Assembly: GCA_035485575.1 (NCBI GenBank)
Contig: DATHNW010000006.1
Location: 82,124 to 146,123, forward strand
Origin: DASRHD01 sp035485575
GTDB lineage: Bacteria; Verrucomicrobiota; Verrucomicrobiia; Opitutales; Opitutaceae
DNA: 64,000 nt
Direction of reading: 5' to 3'
Made by a program: the position numbers and the translations under genes. This document shows, piece after piece, positions 15,990 to 25,241 of this stretch. The stretch's first letter is position 1, and the number at the start of each line of letters is the position of its first letter. The notes below the pieces were generated by a model. That model did not search any database. It saw nothing but the letters and a program-made list of their open reading frames with translations, and had not been told where the DNA came from.

Positions 15990-16328
15990 ATGAAAACTAA
16001 TCTGCCAAAAATTCTGCGCCTGCCCGGCGGGCTGGGTTTGCTTCCTTTGCTGACCAGCCGGGCCTCGGCGCTGCCGGTCCTGCCGCTCGCGCAAGTCACG
16101 TCCAATCTTAAGAACGGCGTCCAAACCGGCCTGGGCGTGATGTTCCTCTTCGGATTTTTGTGGGGTGTGGTCAAAATCTGGACGGGGGCGGACCGGATGT
16201 CGAAAGGCGACGCCGATGGCAAGATGGGCATCGTGTCGGGCATTATCATCGCCGGGGCCGCCGCGATCATGGCGGTGCTCTTTACGATCTTTGGCATGGG
16301 TGACGGCGCGCTGACCCCGACGTTTTGA
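15990..16328 (+). CDS. VirB2/TrbC-like major pilin subunit
   Basis: 112 residues from the ATG giving MKTNLPK; earlier GTG starts (e.g. 15942) are less likely because this one puts a signal peptide at the N terminus. The signal likely ends after SRASA. The mature protein has two hydrophobic helices (GLGVMFLFGFLWGVVKIW and IVSGIIIAGAAAIMAVLF) joined by a short polar loop, the form of VirB2/TrbC pilins. One base separates it from the VirB3-like gene, so the two are translationally coupled. Confidence 0.72.
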   Translation: MKTNLPKILRLPGGLGLLPLLTSRASALPVLPLAQVTSNLKNGVQTGLGVMFLFGFLWGVVKIWTGADRMSKGDADGKMGIVSGIIIAGAAAIMAVLFTIFGMGDGALTPTF

Positions 16329-16329
16329 C

Positions 16330-16662
16330 ATGAGCGAACTGCGCATCACGGACACGAACAGTGCGAATGACAGCAAGGGCCGCGCATTCGGGCTGGAAGG
16401 CAACGATTTCATCTACGTGCTCGTGGCCCTCGTCCTCGCGCTCGGCATGTTCCTTTTGCTGAGCTTCCTTTTCGGCTTCGGGAAACTGGCCTCGCTCGTC
16501 CTCGTTGCACCCATCCTCCTCGGCCCGCTCGGCTGGGTGGTACTGCTGCGGCACAACAAGCCGGAAGGCTATGCCGAGGATTGGGTCGATCAAAAGCTCA
16601 ACGGGGAAGGCTGGTCGTTTGTCGCCCAGGCCCAGCCCGCCTCGCCCAAGGAGCGGCCATGA
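16330..16662 (+). CDS. VirB3/TrbD-like inner membrane protein
   Basis: 110 residues with two close TM segments (about residues 27-50 and 52-70) and a soluble C terminus, the size and topology of VirB3/TrbD. The stop codon overlaps the ATG of the VirB4 gene (ATGA). In other systems VirB3 works with VirB4 at the inner membrane during pilus assembly. Sequence evidence alone is modest; position between pilin and VirB4 gives most of the support. Confidence 0.68.
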   Translation: MSELRITDTNSANDSKGRAFGLEGNDFIYVLVALVLALGMFLLLSFLFGFGKLASLVLVAPILLGPLGWVVLLRHNKPEGYAEDWVDQKLNGEGWSFVAQAQPASPKERP

Positions 16663-19277
16663 CGGGCGCACCGAACGGACATTTCGCGGAAGGGCTGATT
16701 CTCTTCGGGTCGCCCGAAAAAGGCGGCAGCGCGGCCAAGGGCTACGTGCTTCAACCGCCCGACCTGCGCGGCGCGAGCGTGGCCCATCTCAATGCCTACC
16801 AGGACAAGATTCGCGGCTTTCTCGCCAATCTCTCGACGGGGATGCGCGCTCAGCTTCAGTGGACCTCCAATTGCGATTACAAGAAGGAGCTGACGCGGTA
16901 CTTCCGGGAGACAGAGCGCGTGACGCATCCGCACCTCAAGCGGGTGCGCAGCGAACGGTTCCAGCGGTATTGGGATAAAATGCACCGCCGCGAGCTGCGG
17001 CGTGAAAACCTCGTTCTCTTTGTGACGGTCGAGATCACCCATTACTCGGGCAATCTCGCCACCCGCGACAGCTTGGCCGGCCATTACGAAAAACTCATTG
17101 GGCAGCTCAAGGGCCAGTTTGACGAATTGACCGGCACGCTGCGGACGATCTTCGGCAGCGACACCACCGTGGCCCCGATGGACGACACGGAGCACTTCAT
17201 TTACTGCAAGAAATTCCTGAACCCGTCGCTGGTGGACCGTTTCGACGTGGAGTTTGCAGCGCAGTTCAATCCGGAATTATCACTTCAGGAAAACTGCTGG
17301 AATGGCGACGGCGTTGGCCTGCAGAAGGTCGGTTTCTACCTCGATAGCCGCTACCATACGATTTACACGCTCAAGCGGTGGCCCAGCCGGACGTACCCTG
17401 GCATCATCTACCGCCTCACCGGCCTGCCCTTTCTCGACTACCAAATCACGGTCAACATCGAGCCGTTGCCGGCCAAGCGCGAGGTGGACAAAGAGGAAAA
17501 GGCTATCGAACGCCTGCGCGGCGAATACGAAGACAGCGAGCGGCACTCGCTCCTCGTCGCGATTGGGAAAAAGGAAAAGAAAATCGAATCCCTCTCGACC
17601 GGCTTCATCAATGCATTCGCCGCCACCTACATCATTCGGATCTGGGATGAAAGCGAAGCGGCGCTGAGTGCGAAGTGCGCCGCGATCAAAAATGCGATCA
17701 ACCTGATGGGTGGCGCACAGTATTACGAATGCGCACTCCCCTCGACCGCCAAGAAGCTCTTCTTCGCCTCGTGGCCGGGCTGGACAGGTTCCAGCTACAA
17801 GCACCGCAGCCTTTATGCGGAGGACGGATACCTGGCCGATATGCTGCCGGTTTCAGCGACCTTCACGGGGCATCTCAATGAAGCCGAGGCGATCTATGAT
17901 GGGTCGCAAAGCAATCTCGTCGGCCTGCGCACCTTTCTCGGCACGCCGCCGACGCCGCAGCACACCGTCCTCATCGGTGCGACCGGTGCGGGAAAATCAG
18001 TGCATATGCGGGATTTCCTGGAACAGACAGCGGGCTATTACGATTACACCGTCATCATCGAGGAGGGCCTGTCCTACGAACCCTTCACACGGGCGCTCGG
18101 TGAACGGCCCATCATCCTTCATCCCGACGGCGACCTCACCATCAATTATTTTGACACCGGCGGGCTACCACTCGGCCAGCTCCAGCTCGCAACGGCGGTG
18201 GCGCTCATCTCCCGCATGATCGGCGAGGCGTCCGATGTGGAGGCCCAGCAAATCCGCCAGGCGCTCCTCGCCCAGTACATTCATCAGCTTTACGAAGACA
18301 CCTTTGAGGAGTGGGCCAAGAGCCATCGCGATCTCATCCCCGGCATTCAGCGGATGGCCTGTGCCACGCACCGCTGGAAGCATGAAAAAATGGGGCTCGG
18401 GGTGACGGAATTGGAAGCGTTCGCCGAGCTGCGCGACCGGCAGGCCGCGAACAATGACGAAGCCCAGCAATTCATCGCCAATATCACCGAAGCGGAAATC
18501 ACCAAGTTCCTCAAGCAGCCGCAGACCGAGCGCGCTGTGATGGCGATGGCGCACGCGCATTATGGCCGGGATGATTTTCCGGTGCATTCGAGCCTGATTG
18601 AGCTGATGCAGTTCTCCCGCCTGCCCGAGCACAAGAAGGAGCAAATCGACCACCTGGCCACGCTGCTTTCGGCGTGGACGGCGCATGGTCACTACGGCCG
18701 CCTCTTCGACGGGGCCACCAACGTGCTGCTTACCGGCAAGATTGCCCACTTTGAACTCGGCTACATCCCAGAGCAGGCGACGGAACTTAAAACGGCGGCG
18801 GGGCTGCTCATTTCGGGCTTTGCGCGTCAGCATATCATCAGCCTGCCGCGAGCGCAGTGGAAGCGGATCATTTTTGAGGAGCTGGCCCGGTTTCTCGATG
18901 TGCCGGGCGGCGAGAAGATCGTCGCGGAATCCTACGCGCAGTTGCGCAAGTTCAACTGCTGGACGGCCTCGATTGTCCAGCAATACAGCAAGTTCAAGGA
19001 CACGCGCATCCGCCCGGTGGTGATCGGCAACAGCAAGCAATTCTTCCTCATGCGCCAGTTTGACCGCAGCGATGTCGAGGACATTGGCCGGGCGATCAAC
19101 CTGCCGGAGTCGGTCGGCTCCTCCATCCAGAATTATCCCATGCCGGAGCAACAGGCCGAGGGCCGGAAATTTTCCAGCATTTGCTTTTTCAGTCCCGTCA
19201 CCGACCCGCCGCTCTGCGGCACGGTGCGCAACGTACAACCTTCCAAGGAGGTCTCTCGTGAAAAAATTGCGGTTTGA
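16659..19277 (+). CDS. virB4: VirB4/TrbE-like type IV secretion ATPase
   Basis: 872 residues from the ATG overlapping the virB3 stop; a longer frame upstream is only overlap. The N-terminal half is the CagE/TrbE-type domain (DLRGASVAHLNAYQDKIRGF, then TFTGHLNEAEAIYDGSQ). The ATPase half has Walker A GATGAGKS (440-447) and Walker B-like WKRIIFEELARFL, then CWTASIVQQYSKFK near the end. VirB4 powers substrate transfer and pilus biogenesis from the cytoplasmic face of the inner membrane. Length fits the family (800-900 residues). Confident assignment. Confidence 0.93.
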   Translation: MTGAPNGHFAEGLILFGSPEKGGSAAKGYVLQPPDLRGASVAHLNAYQDKIRGFLANLSTGMRAQLQWTSNCDYKKELTRYFRETERVTHPHLKRVRSERFQRYWDKMHRRELRRENLVLFVTVEITHYSGNLATRDSLAGHYEKLIGQLKGQFDELTGTLRTIFGSDTTVAPMDDTEHFIYCKKFLNPSLVDRFDVEFAAQFNPELSLQENCWNGDGVGLQKVGFYLDSRYHTIYTLKRWPSRTYPGIIYRLTGLPFLDYQITVNIEPLPAKREVDKEEKAIERLRGEYEDSERHSLLVAIGKKEKKIESLSTGFINAFAATYIIRIWDESEAALSAKCAAIKNAINLMGGAQYYECALPSTAKKLFFASWPGWTGSSYKHRSLYAEDGYLADMLPVSATFTGHLNEAEAIYDGSQSNLVGLRTFLGTPPTPQHTVLIGATGAGKSVHMRDFLEQTAGYYDYTVIIEEGLSYEPFTRALGERPIILHPDGDLTINYFDTGGLPLGQLQLATAVALISRMIGEASDVEAQQIRQALLAQYIHQLYEDTFEEWAKSHRDLIPGIQRMACATHRWKHEKMGLGVTELEAFAELRDRQAANNDEAQQFIANITEAEITKFLKQPQTERAVMAMAHAHYGRDDFPVHSSLIELMQFSRLPEHKKEQIDHLATLLSAWTAHGHYGRLFDGATNVLLTGKIAHFELGYIPEQATELKTAAGLLISGFARQHIISLPRAQWKRIIFEELARFLDVPGGEKIVAESYAQLRKFNCWTASIVQQYSKFKDTRIRPVVIGNSKQFFLMRQFDRSDVEDIGRAINLPESVGSSIQNYPMPEQQAEGRKFSSICFFSPVTDPPLCGTVRNVQPSKEVSREKIAV

Positions 19278-19683
19278 ATTACTCGCGCTGTTCCTGCTGT
19301 CCCTCGTGCTCACCGGATGCGCCACGGGTGCAGGCGGCATCGCTTCGGATGTCGGCCTGTCCGGGCTCGGCGGTGTCGCCGGCTACAAATTGTCCAACGG
19401 CAAAGTCGGCGGGGCCGCCATTGGTGCGGCGAGCGGCTACATCGTATCGAAGATCGCGCAGTCGGAAGTTAAGAGCGCGAAACAAGATGCCGAAAAAACG
19501 GGCTATGACCGCGCCATGAATCAGGCGGTGAAACAGCAATACTGGATCATGCAGAACCAGCAAAAATCGTTGCCGGCGGACAATGAACTCAGCCCGCGTC
19601 TCGTGCCCATCGTGATTCCCGAAAGCAACATCAACGGCGTCATTCATAACGCCCATGTCGAATATCTCCGCATCGAACCATGA
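19258..19683 (+). CDS. Small lipoprotein of the transfer operon
   Basis: 141 residues from a GTG start at 19258, preceded by an AAGGAGG ribosome-binding site; the start lies 20 bp inside the 3' end of virB4. A signal peptide ending in the lipobox LVLTGC predicts an outer-membrane lipoprotein. A glycine-rich GGVAGYKLSNGKVGGAAIG segment follows, a type of glycine-zipper seen in envelope lipoproteins. In trb operons a lipoprotein (TrbK/VirB7-like) sits nearby. The sequence does not let me name a family. Confidence 0.75.
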   Translation: MKKLRFELLALFLLSLVLTGCATGAGGIASDVGLSGLGGVAGYKLSNGKVGGAAIGAASGYIVSKIAQSEVKSAKQDAEKTGYDRAMNQAVKQQYWIMQNQQKSLPADNELSPRLVPIVIPESNINGVIHNAHVEYLRIEP

Positions 19684-20471
19684 GAACCATCGGCCTCATT
19701 TTCTTCGCCTTGATCCTGGCCGGCACCATCCGGGCGCAAATCCCCGTGACTGATGTCGCCAGCATAACGGCCAACCAGATTGCCCATGCCGAGGAAATCG
19801 CGAAGTGGGTCGAAAGCATCAGCCAGCTCAGGACGCAGATCGACCAACTTAACCAGCAAATCAACATTCAGAGCGACATTCGCAAATGGACGGGCGATCC
19901 GGTGGCGGCGGGCGGCAACATGGTGATTGATGCGCTCGGCGCACAAGACCTCGTGCGGAGCTTTGGCCGGGCAGAAAACGCGATTGTCGCGGTTGAGGAC
20001 AGCCTGGCTTCACTCAAGAACACGGCACAGGGCACTTACCGGCTGATTCAGGACGTCGATCTTGAAGGCAACCCTATGCAGCACGATCTACTGACCTTCC
20101 GCCGCTTTGCCGTGCTGGATGCCCAGCAGCAAAATTACCAGCAGGTCGTGGATGACACGAAGACGCGCGAGCAGCAGTTGCAGGCCGACCTCGCGGTCAC
20201 GCTCGATGCGCTGAAGAACGCACCGACCGACGCGGAAGTGCAGAAGCAGTCGGCGAAAGTAAATGCCATCAACGGCCAGCTCGCGGCCCTCAGCGCCGCC
20301 CGGCGCGATGAAGCCGACCAGGTGGCCGCCCAGAAAATCGCGAACGATGCGCGGAGCGAAGAGGAACGGCTGGCGGCGGAGGAACTTGCGCTGAAGGACG
20401 ACTATTTGGCGAACCAGCGCATCACCGCCTACATGAAAACGATCAAATTTCGGCAAAGTGAATCTCCCTAA
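19680..20471 (+). CDS. VirB5/TrbJ-like minor pilus protein
   Basis: 263 residues with an N-terminal signal peptide ending near IRAQ. A long helical coiled-coil body rich in Gln/Asp/Ala follows, with repeated elements such as EEIAKWVESISQLRTQIDQL. This is the form of TrbJ/VirB5, which lies at the pilus tip. The start codon overlaps the lipoprotein stop (ATGA). No further motif is conserved in this family, so position (between VirB4 and VirB6) carries much of the weight. Confidence 0.7.
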   Translation: MRTIGLIFFALILAGTIRAQIPVTDVASITANQIAHAEEIAKWVESISQLRTQIDQLNQQINIQSDIRKWTGDPVAAGGNMVIDALGAQDLVRSFGRAENAIVAVEDSLASLKNTAQGTYRLIQDVDLEGNPMQHDLLTFRRFAVLDAQQQNYQQVVDDTKTREQQLQADLAVTLDALKNAPTDAEVQKQSAKVNAINGQLAALSAARRDEADQVAAQKIANDARSEEERLAAEELALKDDYLANQRITAYMKTIKFRQSESP

Positions 20472-20484
20472 CCCCTGACCCTTC

Positions 20485-21429
20485 GTGGAAATTTTCCTGC
20501 CAACGCTCGAAGCAAAGATGACCGCGCTGGTCCTCGCGTTCCGCTTCATCGTGTTCGCCATCATGGTGGCCGGGCTGATCGCCTACATGGCGGGTTCGCG
20601 GGCACAGGGCATGGACGTGATTACGCCCATTCTCCGGGCCATCGTCATTGTCGCTGCCCTCGCTTACATGGATCAATGGTTTCCCTCGGTGGAAGCGGGG
20701 TTCATGGGCGTGGCGAACTACATTGATGCCGGTTACACTGCGAACCCGACCTCCTCCGCCGACACTATCCGCGAATCCACCACGGCCAATCCCGAGGGGC
20801 AGACGTGGTCATGGCGGCATCTGAACGAGTCGATTTATCAGGCCGTCACCCATGCGATTGCGAACATCTTCATTTGTATCGGCACGCTCATCACCGTGCC
20901 GATGCTGATTCTCCAGTACATCCTGCGCTGGCTGCTCTATCTGATCACGCCGTTTGCTCTGGCGATGTTCATGGTGCCGGGCTTTTCGGCCATCGGCGTG
21001 CGGTTTTTCCAACAGATGCTTGCCGTCATGGCGTGGCCGGTCGGCTTCGCGCTTACGAACCTGGTTGCGCTGGCGGTATGGACGGATTTTCGGGCCGGTG
21101 TGGGCGCAGCCCCACAGACCGTGACCGACGCCGTGGTGTATTCACCGCTGCTCACTCTCATCGGCGGCATCGTGGCGACGATTGTAATTATCGTCGGGAT
21201 GGTTTCGACACCGGTTGTCATGCAAATGCTCTTTGCGCAGGGCCATGGCTTTACGGGTGCCTCGGCAAACCCGGTGTCGATGGTCCGCAGTGCGGCCAGT
21301 TCGATCCGCGGTGCCGGCAGCGGGCTGTTCGGCGGCAGGTCGGCTTCCCTGGCATCGTCCGCGTCCGCAACCCGTCCTCCAACCCCGCCGCCTTCGCCGA
21401 TGGGCGCCGACGCGCGCCCCGGCATCTAA
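20485..21429 (+). CDS. virB6: VirB6/TrbL-like polytopic membrane protein
   Basis: 314 residues from a GTG start. About six hydrophobic segments lie between residues 15 and 255, with a central loop containing the WSWRHLNESI element typical near the substrate channel of TrbL. A Ser/Pro-rich tail without TM segments follows. VirB6/TrbL forms part of the inner membrane channel of type IV systems. It lies between the VirB5-like and VirB8-like genes, as in trb operons. Confidence 0.75.
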   Translation: MEIFLPTLEAKMTALVLAFRFIVFAIMVAGLIAYMAGSRAQGMDVITPILRAIVIVAALAYMDQWFPSVEAGFMGVANYIDAGYTANPTSSADTIRESTTANPEGQTWSWRHLNESIYQAVTHAIANIFICIGTLITVPMLILQYILRWLLYLITPFALAMFMVPGFSAIGVRFFQQMLAVMAWPVGFALTNLVALAVWTDFRAGVGAAPQTVTDAVVYSPLLTLIGGIVATIVIIVGMVSTPVVMQMLFAQGHGFTGASANPVSMVRSAASSIRGAGSGLFGGRSASLASSASATRPPTPPPSPMGADARPGI

Positions 21430-21434
21430 GCACT

Positions 21435-22133
21435 ATGACAAGCAACGGAACAGAAGCTTCGCCGGTCCTTGCGCCAAATTTGCGCGAGACATCGGTTGAC
21501 CCAGCCAAACGCCTTCAGCCTCAAGCGATGCCGCGCCGGGCGTTTTCGCCCGCGAAATTGTTCGCCGATCACGCGTTCGCGGCGCGCATGTGGTTTCTAA
21601 TCGCCTGCGGTGCGGTCGGGTTCTGCTTTATCCAGCCGTATCTCATCATCGGCGCGTATCGTGCCCGCGAGCGGGTGGTGGTGCTCGACGGCGGCGGGAC
21701 TTTCTCGGTATCGCCGCTGCTCGGTTTTGAGGAGGCGAAGGATTTGCACGAATCAATGGCGCTGTGGGCCACGGCGGCGCTCTTTGAGCGGAACCCGAAA
21801 GGCTTTGATTACCCGGAAATGCTGCAACGGCTCTATCTCGCGAGCGCCCTGCAAAAAGCGCAGGCCGACCGTGAAAAATCCGATGCGGAATTTTCCGTGA
21901 AAAACATCCACCAGAAACCGGAGGTCTTCAAAGTCGATATCCTGAAGACGCGGGAAAACCAGGTGCTCGTCCGGGTGGAGGGACAATTGATCCGCACCGG
22001 CATCTTTGAAGGGCAGACTTTCACCGAGTCCCCAAAATTCATTCTCAACCTCACGCTCGTGAGAAATCCCAACATGCTTGCCAACAAGCGCTATCCTTTA
22101 GGCGTATGGAGCTTCGACTACACATTAAATTGA
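21435..22133 (+). CDS. virB8: VirB8/TrbF-like assembly factor
   Basis: 232 residues starting at the ATG giving MTSNGTEAS, 5 bp after virB6. A short cytoplasmic head, one TM helix (about residues 54-75: MWFLIACGAVGFCFIQPYL) and a periplasmic domain with an NTF2-like fold pattern fit VirB8/TrbF. The family organises the channel and contacts VirB9 and VirB10. The last 28 bp overlap the start of the VirB9-like gene. Upstream ORF extension to 20805 is only an overlap with virB6 in another frame. Confidence 0.75.
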   Translation: MTSNGTEASPVLAPNLRETSVDPAKRLQPQAMPRRAFSPAKLFADHAFAARMWFLIACGAVGFCFIQPYLIIGAYRARERVVVLDGGGTFSVSPLLGFEEAKDLHESMALWATAALFERNPKGFDYPEMLQRLYLASALQKAQADREKSDAEFSVKNIHQKPEVFKVDILKTRENQVLVRVEGQLIRTGIFEGQTFTESPKFILNLTLVRNPNMLANKRYPLGVWSFDYTLN

Positions 22134-22978
22134 TCGCGGCGTTGCTCAGTCCGCTGCTGGCCTGCGCGGCTTTCGCCGCTCCGCCACAACTGAATGCCAT
22201 CAAGCAATTCCCGCTGGATGAGCGCACCGTCTATGAAATCCCCGTCGGGCGCGACGTGCCCACGACGCTTATGTTTCCGTCGTCGATTTCCGCGATTGAG
22301 GGCGCGAACGTCTCGGGCAGCCCCGAGACGCCCGCCCCCGTGCTCCTCTCCTACACGCCGGGCCAGTATTTTTTCAGCGTGCGAGCGCTGACGCCAGGGG
22401 CCAAGGGCGCGGTCAATGTGATCTGGCACAATCGCACCTTCGTCATCCGGTTTCAGGAAGGCCAGGCCCCCTACGGCTCGGTGACGTTTTACGAAGACGA
22501 TTTCTCCGGGCGCGGGCACACCGTGCAAAAGCGGGTCACGCCCGATGTGCTGCTGGGACTTTTGGACCGGGCCAAAAGCTACGGCCTGATTGAAATGCAG
22601 TACCCGGAGGCCGTGCAGCAGATCGAGCACGGAGAACCGGGCAGCGTTTGTTACTACCGGGATTTTCAGGTGACGGTGGAGGAGGTCTTCCGTTTCGACC
22701 CGGAGGACACGCTGGTTTTCAAGCTGCGCTTTGAGAACAAGGGCAACGCGGAGATCTATTACCAGCCGCAGCGGCTCGCCGTCCGCGTGGGCCAGAACAT
22801 CTACTACCCGTCCATTGCAGATGCCTCGGGCATCATTCCGCCGAAAGCGACGACGACGGCCTATTTTGCAGTCACGGGGAGCCCCACTGGCGGGCGGGCC
22901 AACCTGAGCATCAAGAACGCATTCAACATCATCGTCACGCGGGTTGAGCGCGACGCGAAACTCGTCGTGCCGCAATAG
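22106..22978 (+). CDS. virB9: VirB9/TrbG-like outer-membrane core protein
   Basis: 290 residues with a signal peptide ending after AAFA. The mature protein has an N-terminal beta domain, then the region GHTVQKRVTPDVLLGLLDRAKSYG, and a C-terminal beta domain (PEDTLVFKLRFENKGNAEIYYQPQRLAVRVG). This fits VirB9/TrbG. These proteins form the outer ring of the core complex together with VirB7 and VirB10. The next gene begins 2 bp after its stop. Confidence 0.75.
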   Translation: MELRLHIKLIAALLSPLLACAAFAAPPQLNAIKQFPLDERTVYEIPVGRDVPTTLMFPSSISAIEGANVSGSPETPAPVLLSYTPGQYFFSVRALTPGAKGAVNVIWHNRTFVIRFQEGQAPYGSVTFYEDDFSGRGHTVQKRVTPDVLLGLLDRAKSYGLIEMQYPEAVQQIEHGEPGSVCYYRDFQVTVEEVFRFDPEDTLVFKLRFENKGNAEIYYQPQRLAVRVGQNIYYPSIADASGIIPPKATTTAYFAVTGSPTGGRANLSIKNAFNIIVTRVERDAKLVVPQ

Positions 22979-22980
22979 CC

Positions 22981-24000
22981 ATGCGTATCCTTCCCTTTCT
23001 CAAATCGCCAAAGGGCAATCTCACGCTCTTCCTCGGTTTCGTGGTCGTGGGCGGCCTGCTGCTTTACCGCAGCAATCTGCGCGCAAAGGCGCAGTCCGAC
23101 CAAATAACCAAGATTGAAGCAGCAGAACCCGGCGTGCCGTTGGCGTCGTTTAACCGCGTGGCTGCCCCGTTCAAGGTGCCAGCGGCGGATGACGCGGGCT
23201 CGGAGCTGCCGGACTCACAGACCGCACACGCCAAAACAACCGGCGCGCCAAAGTCGCGGGCGCTGCCCATTTCACTTTTTTCAGTCACGAAAACCTCCTC
23301 GGACGCCTCGGAATTATCCAAGACCTATGCGCCCTATGGCCGCATGATTCCGTGCCAGACCGTCATCACGCTGGAATCGTCGAAACTCGACACGCCGGTC
23401 ATCGGCATGGTCACGGAGGATGTCTGGAATAACGGGCGGCTCATCATCCCGGCTGGAGCCGAGGTGCACGGGCGCGCCTCGCTCGACCGTTCGCGCGAAC
23501 GGATCGCGGCTTCCGGCAAGTGGGTCGTGGTCTGGCGTGATGCCACAAATTTGAATGGCACGGAGCTGGTTCTGAACGGCATCGCCTTGGATCGTGAAAA
23601 GGACGACACCACCGGAGAATTTGGCCTGCGCGATGGCTCCGCCGGCCTCATTGGCGACCTGATCCGCACGGACAACACCGAGGAAATAAAGCTCTTTGCG
23701 TCCACCTTCCTCGCCGGCATGGCCAGCGGGTTCCAACAGGTGCAGACCCAGAGCACCGCGTTTGGACTGGCGCAGGTCGCCACGGGTTCGGCCCGTAATG
23801 CCGCGCTGCAAGGCACGGGTGATGTGCTCAACGAGTATGCCCACCAAATCCAGGAGGCGATTGCGCGGGACGGGTTCTTTGTGCGCGTGCCGGCGGGCAA
23901 ACAATTTTACCTCTACGTGACCCAGACCATCGACCAGGCACAGGGCACGCGGGGCAACCGCAGTAACGAGGCAATTTGGAAAAATGGAAATGAAAACTAA
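22981..24000 (+). CDS. virB10: VirB10/TrbI-like core channel protein
   Basis: 339 residues: a short cytoplasmic N terminus, one TM helix (about 14-31), a Pro/Ala/Ser-rich periplasmic linker, then a TrbI/VirB10 beta-barrel domain. Conserved stretches include GRMIPCQTVITLESS, LIIPAGAEVHG and, near the end, FFVRVPAGKQFYLYVTQTI. VirB10 spans both membranes and gates the channel. Length (339) is at the short end for the family because the linker is short. Its stop overlaps the next lipoprotein gene. Confidence 0.85.
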   Translation: MRILPFLKSPKGNLTLFLGFVVVGGLLLYRSNLRAKAQSDQITKIEAAEPGVPLASFNRVAAPFKVPAADDAGSELPDSQTAHAKTTGAPKSRALPISLFSVTKTSSDASELSKTYAPYGRMIPCQTVITLESSKLDTPVIGMVTEDVWNNGRLIIPAGAEVHGRASLDRSRERIAASGKWVVVWRDATNLNGTELVLNGIALDREKDDTTGEFGLRDGSAGLIGDLIRTDNTEEIKLFASTFLAGMASGFQQVQTQSTAFGLAQVATGSARNAALQGTGDVLNEYAHQIQEAIARDGFFVRVPAGKQFYLYVTQTIDQAQGTRGNRSNEAIWKNGNEN

Positions 24001-24499
24001 ACTGTTACTGATATGCGTGGCGCTCGCGCTGACGGGTTGCCAAAATCTGACGGAAGATTCCGGGAAAGCCTCGCCGCCAGCGGTCGAGCCCGCGCCTGCG
24101 CCCATTGCGGGCACGGAACTCGACCAAAACAACATCGAGAAGGTGCGCGTCGGCGAAACGCTGAAAGCCTATCCCGTGGGGCGGATCGTCGATCCGAATA
24201 ACCCGAATGTGATGGACGAGGCACACACCGTCTATCGCCGCGAGGCGGGGCCGGATTGGAACCTCAATCCGAATGCACCCACGGTCGTGCCGCTCGGTCC
24301 GGTGCTCGCGGTAGCGGATCCGGCGAAGACGCCGAATCCGCTGCCAGCCGAGCTGGAACAGAAGATGGCCGAGCAAAACCAGCTCATGACATCGCTCATC
24401 GAGCAAAACGAGGCGTTGGCCGGGCAGTTGGCGAAGCTGGGCAAGGAAATCGCCGACCTGCGCGCCAAGCAGCCCGCGCTGCCAGAAGGAGGGAAATGA
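23990..24499 (+). CDS. Transfer-region lipoprotein
   Basis: 169 residues from the ATG giving MKTKLLL; an ATG 6 bp upstream is also possible. The lipobox ALTGC predicts a lipidated outer-membrane protein. The rest is Pro/Glu-rich with a helical C-terminal region (EQKMAEQNQLMTSLIEQNE) that could form a coiled coil. It overlaps the end of virB10 by 11 bp. This position fits a VirB7-like or TrbH-like accessory of the core complex, but sequence alone does not identify it. Confidence 0.7.
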   Translation: MKTKLLLICVALALTGCQNLTEDSGKASPPAVEPAPAPIAGTELDQNNIEKVRVGETLKAYPVGRIVDPNNPNVMDEAHTVYRREAGPDWNLNPNAPTVVPLGPVLAVADPAKTPNPLPAELEQKMAEQNQLMTSLIEQNEALAGQLAKLGKEIADLRAKQPALPEGGK

Positions 24500-24500
24500 C

Positions 24501-24761
24501 ATGCCAGCGAATGAACCATCAACGCTCGAGGGCTTGCCAGTAGTGCTGCCGCCGCATTTGACCGCGAATTTTGAGAAGGCGGACGGCCAGTTGCGGGAAT
24601 GTTACGGCGCGAGTCCTGGAGTGCCCGCCCTGGTGCGGCTGTGGCTGGCCTGCGGCACGTCCTCCCGCATCCGGAAGGAATTCGAGAGTGCGGTGCTGGA
24701 CATCACGAAATCCAATCTCAGCGAAACTGAGGAGGATTCTTTCGATGACGACTCTCTATAA
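24501..24761 (+). CDS. Hypothetical protein of the transfer operon
   Basis: 86 residues, preceded by a GAAGGAGGG ribosome-binding site in the tail of the lipoprotein gene. The acidic C terminus (EEDSFDDDSL) and a helical middle part are visible. No family is recognised. Tight spacing shows it belongs to the same transcription unit. Confidence 0.6.
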   Translation: MPANEPSTLEGLPVVLPPHLTANFEKADGQLRECYGASPGVPALVRLWLACGTSSRIRKEFESAVLDITKSNLSETEEDSFDDDSL

Positions 24762-24870
24762 CTTTGGGCGGCGTTCGCTCAAACAAGGTCAAGTGCCATT
24801 GGCGACCAGCCGCCTTGTTCAAACAATGGCTGGGGAAAAACAGGAGGCATTATGCCGTCACCGTCACTGA
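24745..24870 (+). CDS. Possible 41-residue protein overlapping both neighbours
   Basis: An ATG at 24745 with a nearby GGAGGA leads to a 41-residue basic peptide. It overlaps the previous gene by 17 bp and the next by 19 bp. The small size and lack of motifs make it doubtful; the AGGAGG could instead serve translation coupling. Listed for completeness. Confidence 0.25.
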   Translation: MTTLYNFGRRSLKQGQVPLATSRLVQTMAGEKQEALCRHRH

Positions 24871-25226
24871 AACAAGCAGTCGCCGATAAAAAGGCGCAGG
24901 AATCAACGCTTCGGAGAAATCCGGAGATCGACGCCAAACTGGACAAGTTCATCGGAGCAAATCCGGTGCTCGCCGGGTATTACGAGGGACTCAGCAAAGA
25001 GGAGCTGATCCGAAAGCTGATGCTCGATAAGATGGATCGAGCGGCCTACCGCAACGGTCGCAACGAAGAACTCAAGGCATGGGTGGATGAGCACCCCGAG
25101 ATTAAGTCAAAAATCGAGGCGCGTATCCGCCATGTGCCCGAGGTGAACCGTGAACGGGCGTTCATCAACGCCGCGAAAACGGAAGCCATGAACCACGCGA
25201 TGCGGCCCAGCGGCATTCGTCCCTGA
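24852..25226 (+). CDS. Conserved-looking hypothetical protein at the end of the transfer operon
   Basis: 124 residues, with AGGAGG eight bases before the ATG. Highly charged and helical, with repeated patterns such as KAWVDEHPEIKSKIEARIR and RAFINAAKTEAMNHAM. No catalytic motif. It is the last gene before a strong terminator, so it probably belongs to the transfer operon. It may be a DNA-binding or structural accessory, but nothing in the sequence proves this. Confidence 0.65.
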   Translation: MPSPSLKQAVADKKAQESTLRRNPEIDAKLDKFIGANPVLAGYYEGLSKEELIRKLMLDKMDRAAYRNGRNEELKAWVDEHPEIKSKIEARIRHVPEVNRERAFINAAKTEAMNHAMRPSGIRP

Positions 25227-25241
25227 CAGTGAGTGATTCCT

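Noticed and set aside
18165..19340. Long antisense frame across virB4
   Set aside because: Shadow of virB4; low complexity and no motif, while virB4 has Walker motifs.
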